64,000 nucleotides of DNA from Isoetes taiwanensis (lineage: Eukaryota > Streptophyta > Lycopodiopsida > Isoetales > Isoetaceae). The notes beneath the pieces are model-generated. The model ran no database searches. It saw nothing but the letters and a program-made list of their open reading frames with translations, and had not been told where the DNA came from. This document shows positions 23,019 to 34,099 of the stretch, one piece after another. The translations under genes were made by a program, and so were the position numbers. Position 1 is the stretch's first letter; the number at the start of each line of letters is the position of its first letter. The stretch spans positions 8,849,541 through 8,913,540 of the forward strand of contig JAJEKV010000040.1 in the NCBI GenBank assembly GCA_021234155.1. Direction: 5' to 3'.

Positions 23019-25640
23019 GAGCTTGGGAAGCCTTTTGTACAATAAAGACAACGGCTTCGTTTTAGTTATGGGAAGGATTCTTGTAGCTTGTTTAAAGATA
23101 TGATGGTGGGAGGAGCCAATAAAGATGCAACCAATGCTTTCAATTTGCAAACACATGAATTCACTTATTATGGCTGGGGACATTAAGGTCTATAATGCAG
23201 TTCTCTATTCTTGGCACACAATGACACGAACAGATTGTAGCATCAGGTATGTTTTCTTGATCTTTTAAATCTCAAGTTATTTAGGGTTAGTTTAGGAGTT
23301 GCTTGCTTATATTGTTGCAGATCTCCATTGCAAAGTTATAACATGTCCCTGAAAGCTCTTTCAAGGCTAAAATATTTGTGCTATGAGCTTCGATTTTCTG
23401 CACCATGGCATGTCATGTTTCTGCTTCAAATACCCGAATTTAGCTCGAAACTATAAGTTACTTTAATTAAAGTGCTATTAACAGGATGACTTAAAATTAG
23501 AGCATGTCATCTTAGGGCCCTCAAGGATATGGACACGACCTCCAAGATTGCCAGATGCCACTGATGACATCTGCCTTCAACATGGCCGCCAAAAGCATAC
23601 CATAGCACCTAAATTTGCACCATCTACATGCAATAAGGAAATGAATTAGAGCAAGGACTGACATGGACAGGTGTATAGTAGAGAATAACCTTACTTGGAC
23701 ACTATTGAACAGAATACAAACAACCCTTTGATTTGATATGGAAAGCATAGCTATAGGGCATTCTACCCTAAACCCCTAAACCCTTATTCACATACCCTTT
23801 GCAAAAGGAAACATAAAACCAGGAACGCCAATAGGAAAGATCTTTGCAGCTGCTGTTCACGGAAACACCAAAGAAAATGCAAATCCTAAACAAAAAGAAA
23901 GCACCGTTAAAATGCATCACGTTGCTATTCTTTGCTACGTTAAAATGCAGCATCAAGCCTACAAACTGAACTGAATATTTCTGTAAACACACTGCATCAT
24001 CAGGCTGGATTCTTTTAATTGAACAGCTTGTCTAGATTGATGTTTTTGAAAGTGCTATGCTTCCAAAACTTTGAGCATGTTTTCATGCCTTATAATTATT
24101 TCCTCCTTGAGAAGCTTCACTGCAGAATGTCAAATAGACTTACTGCTTATAGATTCATGTATTATTCTTGTACCCATCAAGAAAACTCATTCTTTATAGA
24201 TAGCCTAGCTAATCAGCTTGCATACGCTCATATACCCGAAATGCTCATGGTTATTTCAAGCCACTGTTCTAACTCGCTGCATGCTACTCATATTGGAAGA
24301 TTGAATATGCTAGTTACTGGGCATAGTTCAGAGTTATATGTTTACAAAAGGCTGGAGCAGGTTTGTTAAGGCAGCGGTTTTGCAGGTAAACGATCTGGTT
24401 TTTTCTAAGAGGTCCCTTTCTAATACTTTATGATACTATATGTTGTGGAGAATTGTGCATGGTAAAGCTATTATACACCAGGGTGCAAATGGTAGCTGCA
24501 AAATACCTTTTCTCAAGGTTCATGGTCAAGATTTTCTCTACAAAGCAGTAGAATGTCTGTAGAATCTGTCTGACAACTGAAAGCTAATGATGTAATCTGA
24601 GAACTGAAAGCTAACGATGAAAACTGAATTGAAACCCTTACAGTAGCTCAGGTCCTTAGGCCTAATTGGAGATATAAGCTATACCGGTTACACATTCATC
24701 TGTCAATATATGAGTAATACAATGAGTAAATCTAATCACTTTACTGCTTTAACAAACATGTAGATATAGAAAATCCAAGAACCCATAACAAAAACAACTA
24801 TGAGGTCTTTACACGGGAATATGAGGCTATATGAAATGAACAACTTGTGCCACTTGTTTATTTTCTTGCAATAAGGATCCCGCTATATGCTGGCACATAT
24901 AGCAGTGGCAACAAATAAAAAGAAAGCAAAAGGGCATATGCTCAATACAATGTTAAATATAAAGGAGAGGGACAGCAAATAAATCTGAGAGCAATACTTT
25001 GAGTGATGCTTCTAATTGCTGTCTAATGTAATCATGTGGTCTAAGGATGACCATCTACTTTATGACAATGCAGATGAATGTACAGGTTTGGTTGGAGGTT
25101 CTTTCCTATTTATATGTATGAACATGGCAAATAGTTAAGCTGCGTGACATTGATAAATTCCTACAACATATTGAATCTCAAGAGAGGCGCACGACCACAT
25201 CTTAACCCATAAAAAAAAGCCAATTTCAAACCTGGATGATAGAGTCAGGAGCTAGAGTATATGCTCCTCTTGTAATGCGCAAAGTTCAAACGTAAGTAAA
25301 GGTTTGTATGCTCAAACAGCCCGCACTTTGATAATCTGCTAGCAAACCCCAAGTAATCATGTCCAACAAATAATCTTGATATACCCGTGATGTGTATATG
25401 CTGCAAATTGTAGCATAAAGCTTGCATTGTGATACCTGCATGAGAAGAATGCACATTAGCAACAAAGCAGAAGAATAATTTAAGTTACCAGTTCATGCAA
25501 TCGCAAGGTCTGGGAGTTATGTCCTAGAAGCTTTGAATCCTGAAAACCTGAGAAAAAAATGTTATCATTAGCACAATCCCACCTAGCTGAGTCGTCCTAA
25601 TGCTGTGTTTTACCTGCTGTTGCAGATTCAATGGTGTCTA
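23019..25640. other. No recognisable gene (Helitron B interior)
   Basis: The longest plus-strand frame (24019-24369, 116 codons) has no family features. The remainder is AT-rich with short open frames only. Possible GT-AG-bounded fragments cannot be tied to a protein. Confidence 0.35.
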
Positions 25641-25880
25641 CTCACATTTCCAGTATCCGACCCAGCTGACCGCCAAATGAGAAAGGTGCCAAAAGAAACG
25701 GAGAAGAATCTTCTGAGGCGCAAGAATAAGCCGAATAGAATCGAAGAGCAAAATTTCGTAGAGAACCAGCCATCAAAAATTTTCCTTCACTCAAATTTTC
25801 TCATTAAAAGATGGCGCACCAGTTAAAATTCTGCATTTAATTTTAAGAACTTATCCCGCAGGGAGGCCGCAAGATAAAAA

Positions 25881-25956
25881 GGGAACGCCGCATGCCGCGT
25901 TACATGCGGCATTCCCTGACACAAATACCAACGTCATCCTAAAATAAAAAAGAAGA
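25881..25956 (-). other. Helitron B 5' terminus with subterminal palindrome
   Basis: The GGGAACGCCGCATG arm and the CATGCGGCATTCCC arm (25881-25916) form a long stem. Forty nt separate it from the TC terminus. About 300 bp of this 5' region aligns, with divergence, to 27080-27367. Confidence 0.8.
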
Positions 25957-26500
25957 TAACTTGGATATCTCCTGCAAAACCACAAAAAACATGATGCTAA
26001 GCAAAGCCAAAAGGCTCCACCGTATTCAACAAAGCATATCTCAGTTTATATTCTTGTAAAGAAGATAAAGATCAGTTTGGACGAACATACCTCTTCTCTT
26101 TGCTGAAATTCGGGCCTGTCAAGCAAGTAAACTTATCTGAATGCATATAGTATGGAGCATTTATCAGTCATATGCAGCAGTAATCTAGCTTTTCATATTG
26201 AAACAATCCAATCAATGCTGCCACTTTTCAAGATAGAACATACATCAGTTGCAAGAAAAAGAAATCAGCTTTCATTACCCAGGCCATTACTTTGATCTCT
26301 ATTACACTACTAAGGTAAAAGCTGGAAAACACTTTTGCAAATGCCTGTAAGCAACCAGCGAACTGCCTATCCGTCCTTATCTGATACCATAGACTATCCT
26401 AAACATCCCATTCAATATAATTTAAGAATCAAGATGCAATGCAAAAACCTGATTTTTGCTATTCCATGTATTGACTACTTCATGATTTTTGCTATCTTAC

Positions 26501-26850
26501 AGTAATTTTATAATGAAACAAAGCTATCTGATGGCTTACTACCTTCCAAAGTCGGTTGTAGAAGCAATATCGGAGAACAAAGGCCGGCTCAAGAAGCAAA
26601 ACCACAACCAAAATACTCTGAGAAAAGAATGTTCGTTAGTATTTTTGACAAAAACTGGAAAATACAAAAGCTGGAAGCAGATGCAAAGCTGGTACAGTGC
26701 TGTCTTACAGTAATTTTATCATGAAGAAAAGCTACATTACGGCTTACTACCTTCCAAAGTCGGTTGTAGAAGCAAGATTAGAGAACAAAGGCCGGCTCCA
26801 GAAGCAAAACCAGAACAAATAACCCTGAGAAAAAAAATCTTCTTTAGTAC
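26501..26850. repeat. Tandem duplication, about 207-bp period
   Basis: CAGTAATTTTATMATGAA, CTTACTACCTTCCAAAGTCG and ACAAAGGCCGGCTC each occur twice (from 26501 and from 26708). It lies in the 5' part of Helitron C. Confidence 0.85.
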
Positions 26851-27291
26851 AATCTGAACATCGAATCCATGCTGGAATCGATGGCGAGTTGTGCAGCTCC
26901 TTTACCTTGGGCCATGGTGACGATGACGGCGAGTTGTGCAGCTGTAAAGGGGACCACAGCTACTGCAGCGGTATGCTCCTTGAAAAATGATTCAGGTTGG
27001 CTGTACGCAGATTTCAAGAAGCCCTTGGAGATGATTCGGATGCCTGCATGGTAAGAAGATTCGATCTGCTTCCAATCTGTACTGGTCTTTCCAATCCGAC
27101 AGCATGAGATGGGCACCAAAGGAGAAAGCTGAGCTCAAAAAAATTCGTATAGAACGAACCCATCGGAATTTTTCCTTCTCTAGATTTTCTCATTCAATCA
27201 ATGATTGCAGCCCATTCAAATTTGCATTTAATTCCGTCAACTCGAACCGCAGGGGGGAACTTAGATGCCGGAGGGGGAACTGCAACTTGAA

Positions 27292-27367
27292 GGGAACGCC
27301 GCATGCGGGGTTACATGCGGCATTCCCTGGCACAAATACCAAGACGCTCCCAAAATAAAAAAGAAGA
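27292..27367 (-). other. Helitron C 5' terminus with subterminal palindrome
   Basis: Same architecture as Helitron B: palindrome 27292-27327, exactly 40 nt from the TC end, whose minus strand reads TCTTCTTTTTTATTTT with host A beyond (host T at 27368 on the plus strand). Confidence 0.78.
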
Positions 27368-27689
27368 TGCCATGACAAAGAGATTTAGAATTGGAAAAGA
27401 AATGTATTTGCTCTTGATTTATCAACTAGAAGCATTTTCTATTAAAGAAGGTTAAGCATTTCTCCTTTCTAAGTATCAAATCTTGTTCGAACGTTGAACA
27501 TGTTACACCCAGGCAAAAGCCTTTTGATATTTAAAAGACTCTAGTTGGTTGAGCAAGCGAAATTGAAAGGCCCTAAACAAATGAGCAAGCGAAATTGAAA
27601 GGCCCTAAACAAATGTCGACGATAAGTATATTTTAAGTTGTAGAACCTACCCTTGCCCCAAGCTTGCACTACTGCTAGTTTATCAATTA

Positions 27690-28668
27690 CTCTTTTTCTA
27701 CATATCAATGCAATATGTCAACTCATGCTTACAAAACAAAATTCTTATCTCTTTTTAAGACTCACCTCAAAGGAAATTAGAAAAGCCTTGGTGTCTCAAT
27801 TTGGAATCATTAAAGGACGAAAAATAAGAACGATAAAAAAATGAGGCTTTTTGTTTATGTTTAGATAAAATATCACCTAAAAAACAAATTATCATCATAA
27901 CCTATGCACCTTGTTCAAAAGATTAAGACACAAAAAAAAATATTCAATATAAATATATATAAATTCCTATACAAAAAACCTAAAGGCATTTACACAATGC
28001 CTTCAGTGGAAAATCCTCCTAGAAGAACAAACGAAACTAGTATTGGCAACATCATTACTCCAGTCTAAAGGGTAGCGGGATGAGGTTATAGTTTCTGGCA
28101 GATGTCGTGGTTGATATTTAGGAATGTGAAGGAATTCTGGTTGCAGTTGTTTCACCAAGTGAAATTCAATTTTATGATTGCCATTATCATCAACATAGGG
28201 ACCCGGTTTTTTATAAGAATAATAAACCTTTCCAGAAGAAACATCATTCGCTCCTTCGGGAATGTCTACAATCCAATAATGCACATAGATATCTTTGTGC
28301 TCGACATGATGAGGTTGATGCCTAGGCAGCACAAGAGGATGATGATGGGGATGAGGACGAGGATGGGGATGCGATTTGGGGTGAGGAGGAGGAGGATGTG
28401 GATGAGATTTGGAATGTTTGGGGTGAGGATGAGGACGAGGATGAGATTTGGGATGAGCAGGGGGATGAGGATGAGATTTGGGATGTTTGGGGTAAGTATA
28501 AGGATGAGGAAATGGTTTGGGTTGAGAATGAGGATGAGGTATGGGGTGGTGAGGAGGATGAGGTTGGGGATTGGCGACGGAGATAGCATTTCTATCAATG
28601 GCAATCAATGAGTAGAAGTTATTAGAAGGTACTTCCCAAGTTACAAATGATTCTAGTGCTGAAGCTAG
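27690..28668 (-). repeat. His/Pro-gene segmental copy A (matches 29998-30982)
   Basis: The block from about 27690 to 28668 is nearly identical to about 30005-30982, including about 300 bp of 3' flank. Copy A stops abruptly at 28668, where copy B continues to the start of the gene. Confidence 0.9.
28003..28668 (-). pseudogene. His/Pro-rich protein gene, copy A, 5'-truncated
   Basis: Encodes the C-terminal part of the protein described at 30325-31273. It has a low-complexity His/Pro/Lys/Ser segment (units like HPHPPAHPKSHPHPHPKHSK) followed by a conserved tail beginning KDIYVHYWIVDIPEG and ending near SSRRIF. The His/Pro segment is a few residues longer than in copy B. The signal peptide and first about 120 codons are missing because homology ends at 28668, so this copy has no obvious start and is probably non-functional. 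Confidence 0.8.
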
Positions 28669-28676
28669 GTACTAGA

Positions 28677-28795
28677 CAATCGAATTTTTTTTCCGGGAGC
28701 CAAAACTCTTAAAACCTTAGAAAAATCAACTTTCAAAAAATCCAAAAAGGTTTTTAGCCAAACTGGAAAAACCCAAATTAAAAGGGTTGATAGTC
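28677..28795 (+). repeat. Short interspersed repeat with (TAGA)-like tail, copy 2
   Basis: Carries TTCCGGGAG, AAACCTTAGAAAAATCAAC and AATCCAAAAAGGTTTTTAG in the same order as 16205-16345. It directly follows the broken end of His/Pro copy A. Confidence 0.45.
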
Positions 28796-28799
28796 CAGG

Positions 28800-29759
28800 T
28801 TAAGTCTCCTGTATCCCAATAAGGCTACTGTACCTATTCCAAGAGCAGAACTGGATTTTTAATATTATGAGCAGCAAAGTGAGAGATATCACTGAAAAAA
28901 ATAATTTCAGGCATAAAACTCGGACATAAACCTTCAGAACTTAATTCTTTTGGACTGATTCAGTCAACATCAAAGGAGACTAAAACCTTGTTACAGCATT
29001 ATGGAATGAACATCTAGCATCCTTATAGGAAGTATGCACTTTAATGTGGAATAACAGTAAGAGACAGAGTTAAGCCATATATAAGCTGGAGAAAATTTAG
29101 GAAAACCAGCAAAACATGTCCGTGCTCAACTTTGCAGGGATCCATGTTGTTCAGAATAGCCATGTTTCACAGAAAGCTTATAAATATCACACCAAGTACC
29201 TTGTTTTTGAGAAAAAGAAAAATCCTCACTAACTTTACTGAATTGTCAACCGCACTCTCAAAAGAGCATTGTCTATCATTAAAGCTGAAAACTTTTAACA
29301 AACTTCATATGTTCCCAGCTCCTGTCTCCATGTGCAAGCCATCTCCCAAGAACTCCTAAAACCTTGGACAAAAGGAAAACATTAAGAAGACAAGCCCGTA
29401 CCTGCAGCCAATCAGTACAAAGTTAGCCATAGACTAAAAATTGCAAGGGCCAAAAGGTACCATCGTGTCTTGTGCGTTGTGCTACAATGTTGCGATAGGA
29501 CCCTTGTGTTCTCCTTATTTTACTAGGTTGATTTATGTTGCAAAGTGTCTTCTTTAGCTCTATCAAGTTGACTTGGAGTATGTTTTGAGATTATCACTTA
29601 TGCGGAGCCGTGATCCACCATGATGGTTTTGGAGTATGGTTTAGAAGGTTTTTGACTTGACTAGTTATGGAGAAGAACATGTATTTTGCTTATCTCATCA
29701 TGATCAGATTTGTTCAACAATGGTTGTACTTGTACAGTTTAAATTCCTATTGATTAGTG
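28800..29759. other. No gene seen
   Basis: AT-rich spacer. A short frame at 29132-29359 is unrecognised. Confidence 0.4.
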
Positions 29760-30010
29760 TCACTATTATGGTCAGGGTTTTTCCTCGAAAACCCGAAAGG
29801 ACGAGGTTTTTTAATCCCGGCCATAATGGTCTCACTGATCATCAGCATTGTATTATAGTTTGTGTTTAGTATTATAGTTTGTGTTTAGTGGAGATGCCCA
29901 GATGTGGCTTTTCTTTCAGTTTGTCTCATCTTCTCTCTTCCTTATCTGGTTTTGACAATTCCTATATCGTTTTGACAATTGAATTTATCTTCGTATAACG
30001 ATAAGAAGAT
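29760..30010 (+). mobile_element. Copia-like LTR, 3' portion
   Basis: Starts with a palindromic block (GGTTTTTCCTCGAAAACCCG ... CGAGGTTTTTTAATCCC inside an outer CATTATGG pair), then GTGGAGATGCCCAGATGTGG and TTATCTTC...GAAGATAA. The same run ends the element at 47916-49195. Paired GGGTTTTTCC / GGTTTTTAAT motifs are familiar in the R/U5 region of plant Copia LTRs, which is the basis of the class call. It ends exactly where His/Pro copy B homology begins. Confidence 0.55.
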
Positions 30011-30324
30011 AAATCAATGCAACATGTCAACTCATGCTTACAAAACAAAATTCTCATCTTTTTTTAAGACTCACCTCAAAGGAAATTAGAAAAGCCTTGG
30101 TGTCTCAATTTGGAATCATTAGAGGACGGAAAATAAGAACGACAAAAAAATGAGACCTTATTGTTTATGTATAGATAATAATAGATGAAAAATATCAACT
30201 AAAAAATAAATTATCATCATAACCTATGCAACTTGTTCAAAAGATTAAGACACAAAAAAAAGTATTCAATATAAATATATATACTTTCCTATACAAAAGA
30301 CCTAAAGGCATTTACACAATGCCT

Positions 30325-31273
30325 TCAGTAGAAAATCCTCCTAGAAGAACAAATGAAACTAGTATTGGCAACATCATTACTCCAGTCTAAGGGGTAGCGG
30401 GATGAGGTTATAGTTTCTGGCAGATGTCGTGGTTGATATTTAGGAATGTGAAGGAATTCTGGTTGCAGTTGTTTCACCAAGTGAAATTCAATTTTATGAT
30501 TGCCATTATCATCAACATAGGGACCCGGTTTTTTATAAGAATAATAAACCTTTCCAGAAGAAACATCATTCGCTCCTTCGGGAATGTCTACAATCCAATA
30601 ATGCACATAGATATCTTTGTGCTCGACATGATGAGGTTGATGCCTAGGCAGCACAAGAGGATGATGATGGGGATGAGGACGAGGATGGGGATGCGATTTG
30701 GGGTGAGGAGGAGGAGGATGTGGATGAGATTTGGAATGTTTGGGGTGAGGATGAGGACGAGATTTGGGATGAGCAGGGGGATGAGGATGAGATTTGGGAT
30801 GTTTGGGGTAAGTATAAGGATGAGGAAATGGTTTGGGTTGAGAATGAGGATGAGGTATGGAGTGGTGATGAGGATGAGGTTGGGGATTGGCGACGGAGAT
30901 AGCATTTCTATCAATGGCAATCAATGAGTAGAAGTTATTAGAAGGTACTTCCCAAGTTACAAATGATTCTAGTGCTGAAGCTCCAAATGATTCTCGTGCC
31001 GATGTCGGTGCTGGAGCTGGAGCTAGAGTTGGGGATGTTGAGTTAACTATGGGCGTTTGTGTTGTTGGTGTTGAGCTATTATCTTTACCCCAATCAATTG
31101 TAATGATTGGAGGATGAGCAATTTCTGCAAGAGGAACAAACTCCATATCTCTCACCACCTCATTCATTGTGCGTATATGGAAACCTTAATTTCAAGGAAA
31201 CTGGATGTGCTCCTGCTTGCGAAACCATCGTCGTCGTCATCATCATCAAGCATAAGGCTACAAGCATCTTCAT
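30325..31273 (-). pseudogene. His/Pro-rich secreted-protein gene, copy B, one frameshift
   Basis: The ATG at 31271-31273 begins a signal-peptide-like segment (MKMLVALCLMMMTTMVSQAG). That frame stops after HNE at about 31163. The long frame continues one base over from 31167 (MNEVVRDMEFVPLAEIAHPP). A tandem AATGAATG at the junction suggests a 4-bp duplication caused the shift, so the frames probably once joined. Next comes a Thr/Pro/Ala-rich linker, a His/Pro/Lys/Ser low-complexity block of about 80 residues, and a tail of about 100 residues (HYWIVDIPEGANDVSSGKVY, KIEFHLVKQLQPEFLHIPKY). The tail matches no family I know. The His-rich block might bind metal and the secretion signal suggests the cell wall; both are inference. 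Alternatively, translation could start at the internal Met. Confidence 0.65.
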
Positions 31274-31462
31274 TATTGCTTTGCTAGGCTACTTCTCTAC
31301 AAACAACATTCTCTTACATCAACTTTTATAGCCAGTTTTATGCCAATTATGGAAGGTTTTTTCCTCTTTTGGGATTTTTTTTTTGCCCTATTATAGCTTC
31401 CAAGCCATTGAAGGAAAGGAACTATTATAGCTTCCCTTTGGGAGCGATCGGAAGCACGAGCC

Positions 31463-32956
31463 TTGGTGGTGTCCTTGTGTTTCATTTTGCTATTTACGAA
31501 CGCGCTTCGTTTTGCTGAGGAATCGGTTGCCGAGAGTAATGAGGATCTATCAAGGGACCTCGAGAATGAGTTTGGATTCCTGCCATTGCACCAGGCATGC
31601 TCTGACGGCAATGTGGAAGAAGTGCAGAATTTGCTCAAAAATGGAGCTGATATTCATGTTGTGGCTGGAGATAGGCTGATCACGCCTTTGCATGTTGCTG
31701 CAGAAGATCGTAAAGCAGATGTAATAGTTGATATACTGCTGCAGAATGGTACCGCTTCAGATTTGCTGAAGAGCGACCACGAAGGGGATACTCCTCGGCA
31801 CATAGCTGGAGACAACTTCACAATTTTAGAACGAATGTTTGAAGAAATGCTGCAGATGTCTCCAGACCACTCTGCTAACGAAATCCTCAATGGTAAGAAA
31901 CAGAGCCTTTTGCTTTACTCTGCAGGAAGGGGCAATCTCGAAATCGTGGTTTTTCTTATTAAACTAAGGATTGATAAATTTGGAAGGGACTACAAGGGTG
32001 CGACCTCCTTCCATTTTGCTGCAAGATGAGGGAGCATATCTGTAATGCAAGAGCTCAAGGATGATGTGAATGTTAAAAACATTGATGGCCTAACTGCCTT
32101 GCATTATGCTGCAAGAAATGGACATAGTGAGGTCGTGAATTGGTTGCTTGAAAATGGAGCTGATATTTCCATCACTAATACGAAGAAAGGAAACACCGCT
32201 CTCCATTGGGCTGCTATACATGGATCTTTGGATGTTATGGGCACTCTAGTTGCAAAAGAAGCTGATTTGTCTGCTGCCAATTTTGATGATAAGTTTCCTA
32301 TAGATTAAGCTTATGAATTCAAACATACCCACCCTGATAAACTGCATGATCAGGCCTACGAATTCAAGCATAGCCCTGCTGTTACCACTATTTGGAGTGC
32401 TATGGCAAAACCTGAGGTATTTTCACACAGTCTTAACGCTCCCACTTTACTTTGCTATGCTGCAGCTTATGGTACCCAACAGGATGTTGCAAACATTTTG
32501 GAGCAAACTCCCACTTTACTTTGCTATGCTGCAGCTTATGATACCCAACAGGATGTTGCAAACATTTTGGAGCAAATACGTGTTAATAGTGCAAGAGATA
32601 AACAAGGTAAGATCAAGAACTTCATAAGAAATGTCAATAAGCAGGACAAACATGGTCAGACTGCATTACATTGGGCCGCTTCCAAGGGCAATACTTTATT
32701 TACAGAAGTTTTGCCCTTCCATTTCATGTATCTGTATTTTTCCTGTCTAAAATATTTGCTCATTGGGATCTGGCTGTAAGAATTGCAGGTTCTTCAAGAT
32801 TGCACATGGCTATGATATTTAAAGAGGAAACGAGAACAAGATTTTGGATGGGCCGGGCACTATCAGGATTAACTGGAAAGAGGTTCAGCCTGAAGACTTG
32901 GATGACAGACGTAGAAGAACAATTTCTTTATCCCCTTACCATGTCAATTTATATAG
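31463..32956 (+). pseudogene. Ankyrin-repeat protein pseudogene
   Basis: A single frame encodes successive ankyrin repeats: FLPLHQACSDGNVEEVQNLL, TPLHVAAEDRKADVIVDILL, LTALHYAARNGHSEVVNWLL, NTALHWAAIHGSLDVMGTLV, and later QTALHWAASKGNT. It is broken in frame by TGA (32027-32029) and TAA (32306-32308), with clean repeat sequence continuing after each. A 69-bp tandem duplication lies at 32441-32578. After a likely intron (acceptor ATTGCAG near 32787), a further exon reads GPGTIRINWKEVQPEDLDDR in a shifted frame and ends at a GT donor (32957). No ATG precedes the frame, whose start is undefined; a hydrophobic VVSLCFILLFT lies at its beginning. Ankyrin repeats mediate protein binding. No partner domain is visible. 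Confidence 0.85.
32441..32578 (+). repeat. In-frame 69-bp tandem duplication inside the ankyrin pseudogene
   Basis: Two nearly identical 23-codon units (PTLLCYAAAYGTQQDVANIL, then the same with D for G). The perfect 3n length kept the frame open. Confidence 0.92.
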
Positions 32957-33897
32957 GTATTTGCTTTTAAGGTTAGTGTTACATTCATGTAACATTGTTC
33001 TGGTGGTTCAATTCCATATTTCATCTCTGCCTATATGCTTTTTTTCGTGCATATGATACATTTTATGTTATAACTATAGTCGTCTTCTTAAATTGAGGAT
33101 GCAGATGCACGCTCCATGCAGGTGAAGAACATATCAGAAAATGAATTTCACGTAGTTGCCTTGCACCGCTCTTGAATCCTTTTTGCTTTTTCTTCTTTCC
33201 TTGACTTCTATGATGCCTTTTAGCTTCTTAACAGAGGGCAGCAATGGATTTTGTGTTGCAACATCATTATATAGCAACATGAAATTTGAAATTTTGAAGA
33301 TTTGAAGATTTTTTTTTGCTTCCAATGCCTTAACCTCAGGTAGATGGTCATATTTTATTTGTTGTCATGCATTGTACATCTCCTTGCTTGCTTGCATCCT
33401 AATCCATTGTTTGTGGTTTATCTCTCTAAAAGCATTTTCAACAGCAGCCTACTATAGACCACAAAGCAAGTAATCTTATTGAATTATATGAGTGTTTTGT
33501 GCATTTGGACAGCGGCAATAATGGAATATTGGACATCTGCATTTGGACAGGGGCTACAACCTGCATTTAGATAATGATGGCATACAATTTAAATACATAG
33601 ATGTATTTGACTAATCGATTAGTTTTTTGTCTGCTTCTGCATGCTTCTCATGGCCAGAGCTTAATGAACCTCTTCAAGATCGTCGTATGCATCTCTATGG
33701 CTATGGCGGCAACAGACTATGGAGAATGGAATGTAGATTATATCACAACATTATCTCCTATTTAAGCATTATGAGAGCAATGCGATGGCCTTGGTTTCCC
33801 AGGGGAGGTAAGACGAGGTTTATCCATTGTAGTATTCAAGAAAATAAGTTACAGTCTGAGCTTAAAACAGGGAGGTGTCTTTTGGAGATTGCCCAAT
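32957..33897. other. Downstream of ankyrin pseudogene; no clear gene
   Basis: AT-rich. A small possible exon near 33105-33120 is bounded by GCAG and GTGAAG. A frame at 33627-33800 is unrecognised. Confidence 0.35.
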
Positions 33898-34047
33898 CGA
33901 GATGTTACATGGGGTGCTATGATTGTAGGATATGTGCAGCATCATCAGTAACTTTTGGCTCTAGAGTATTCTAAAAAAGATGCAAAAAAATGTAATACAA
34001 CTAGCAGAACCTGTTTTGTTAAGTGCCTTAAAAGTGTGTGCAAGTAG
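33898..34047 (+). pseudogene. PPR-protein gene fragment
   Basis: Fifty codons reading RDVTWGAMIVGYVQHHQ, a TAA stop (33949-33951), then LLALEYSKKMQKNVIQLAEP and VLLSALKVCASR. This matches one and a half repeats of a plant PLS-class pentatricopeptide protein (usual pattern DVVSWNAMIAGY...EAL..F..M...GI.P....F...LKAC). Such proteins bind organellar RNA. The fragment is too short and broken to function. No further PPR repeats are readable on either side. Confidence 0.75.
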
Positions 34048-34099
34048 GCAGATCACTACAACAGACCAGGCATTGTTACGCCGCTACATTATTGGTAAT

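Larger units (their letters stand above)
21621..25956 (-). mobile_element. Helitron B, non-autonomous, 4.3 kb, minus strand, nested in C
   Basis: 3' end at 21621: hairpin 21633-21649 (GCCCGGC, 3-nt loop, GCCGGGC), 8 nt, then CTAG (21621-21624) with host A at 21620 (T on the element strand). 5' end at 25956: the minus strand reads host A then TCTTCTTTTTTATTTTAGG. The 5' palindrome (25881-25916) ends exactly 40 nt from the terminus. No transposase genes. The interior contains a LINE fragment, a tandem repeat and an LTR-like palindrome. Confidence 0.78.
10706..27367 (-). mobile_element. Helitron C (proposed), non-autonomous, about 16.7 kb, minus strand
   Basis: The 3' end lies at 10706: read on the minus strand, a GCCCGGC-AAC-GCCGGGC hairpin (10734-10718) is followed 8 nt later by CTAG and then host T. 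The 5' end is placed at 27367, where the minus strand reads host A then TCTTCTTTTTTATTTT, with the family's 5' palindrome 40 nt inside. Insertion between A and T, the TC start and the hairpin-CTAG end are the Helitron signature. Helitron B lies inside it with both its ends. Pairing these two outer ends is an inference from nesting. No Rep or helicase gene was seen. The interior holds tandem repeats, a histone relic and a LINE. Confidence 0.6.

Noticed and set aside
28102-28611. Plus-strand Arg/Met-rich frame opposite His/Pro copy A, and its twin at 30424-30927
   Set aside because: It is the antisense of the His/Pro codon repeats; the frame stays open only because of the low-complexity sequence.
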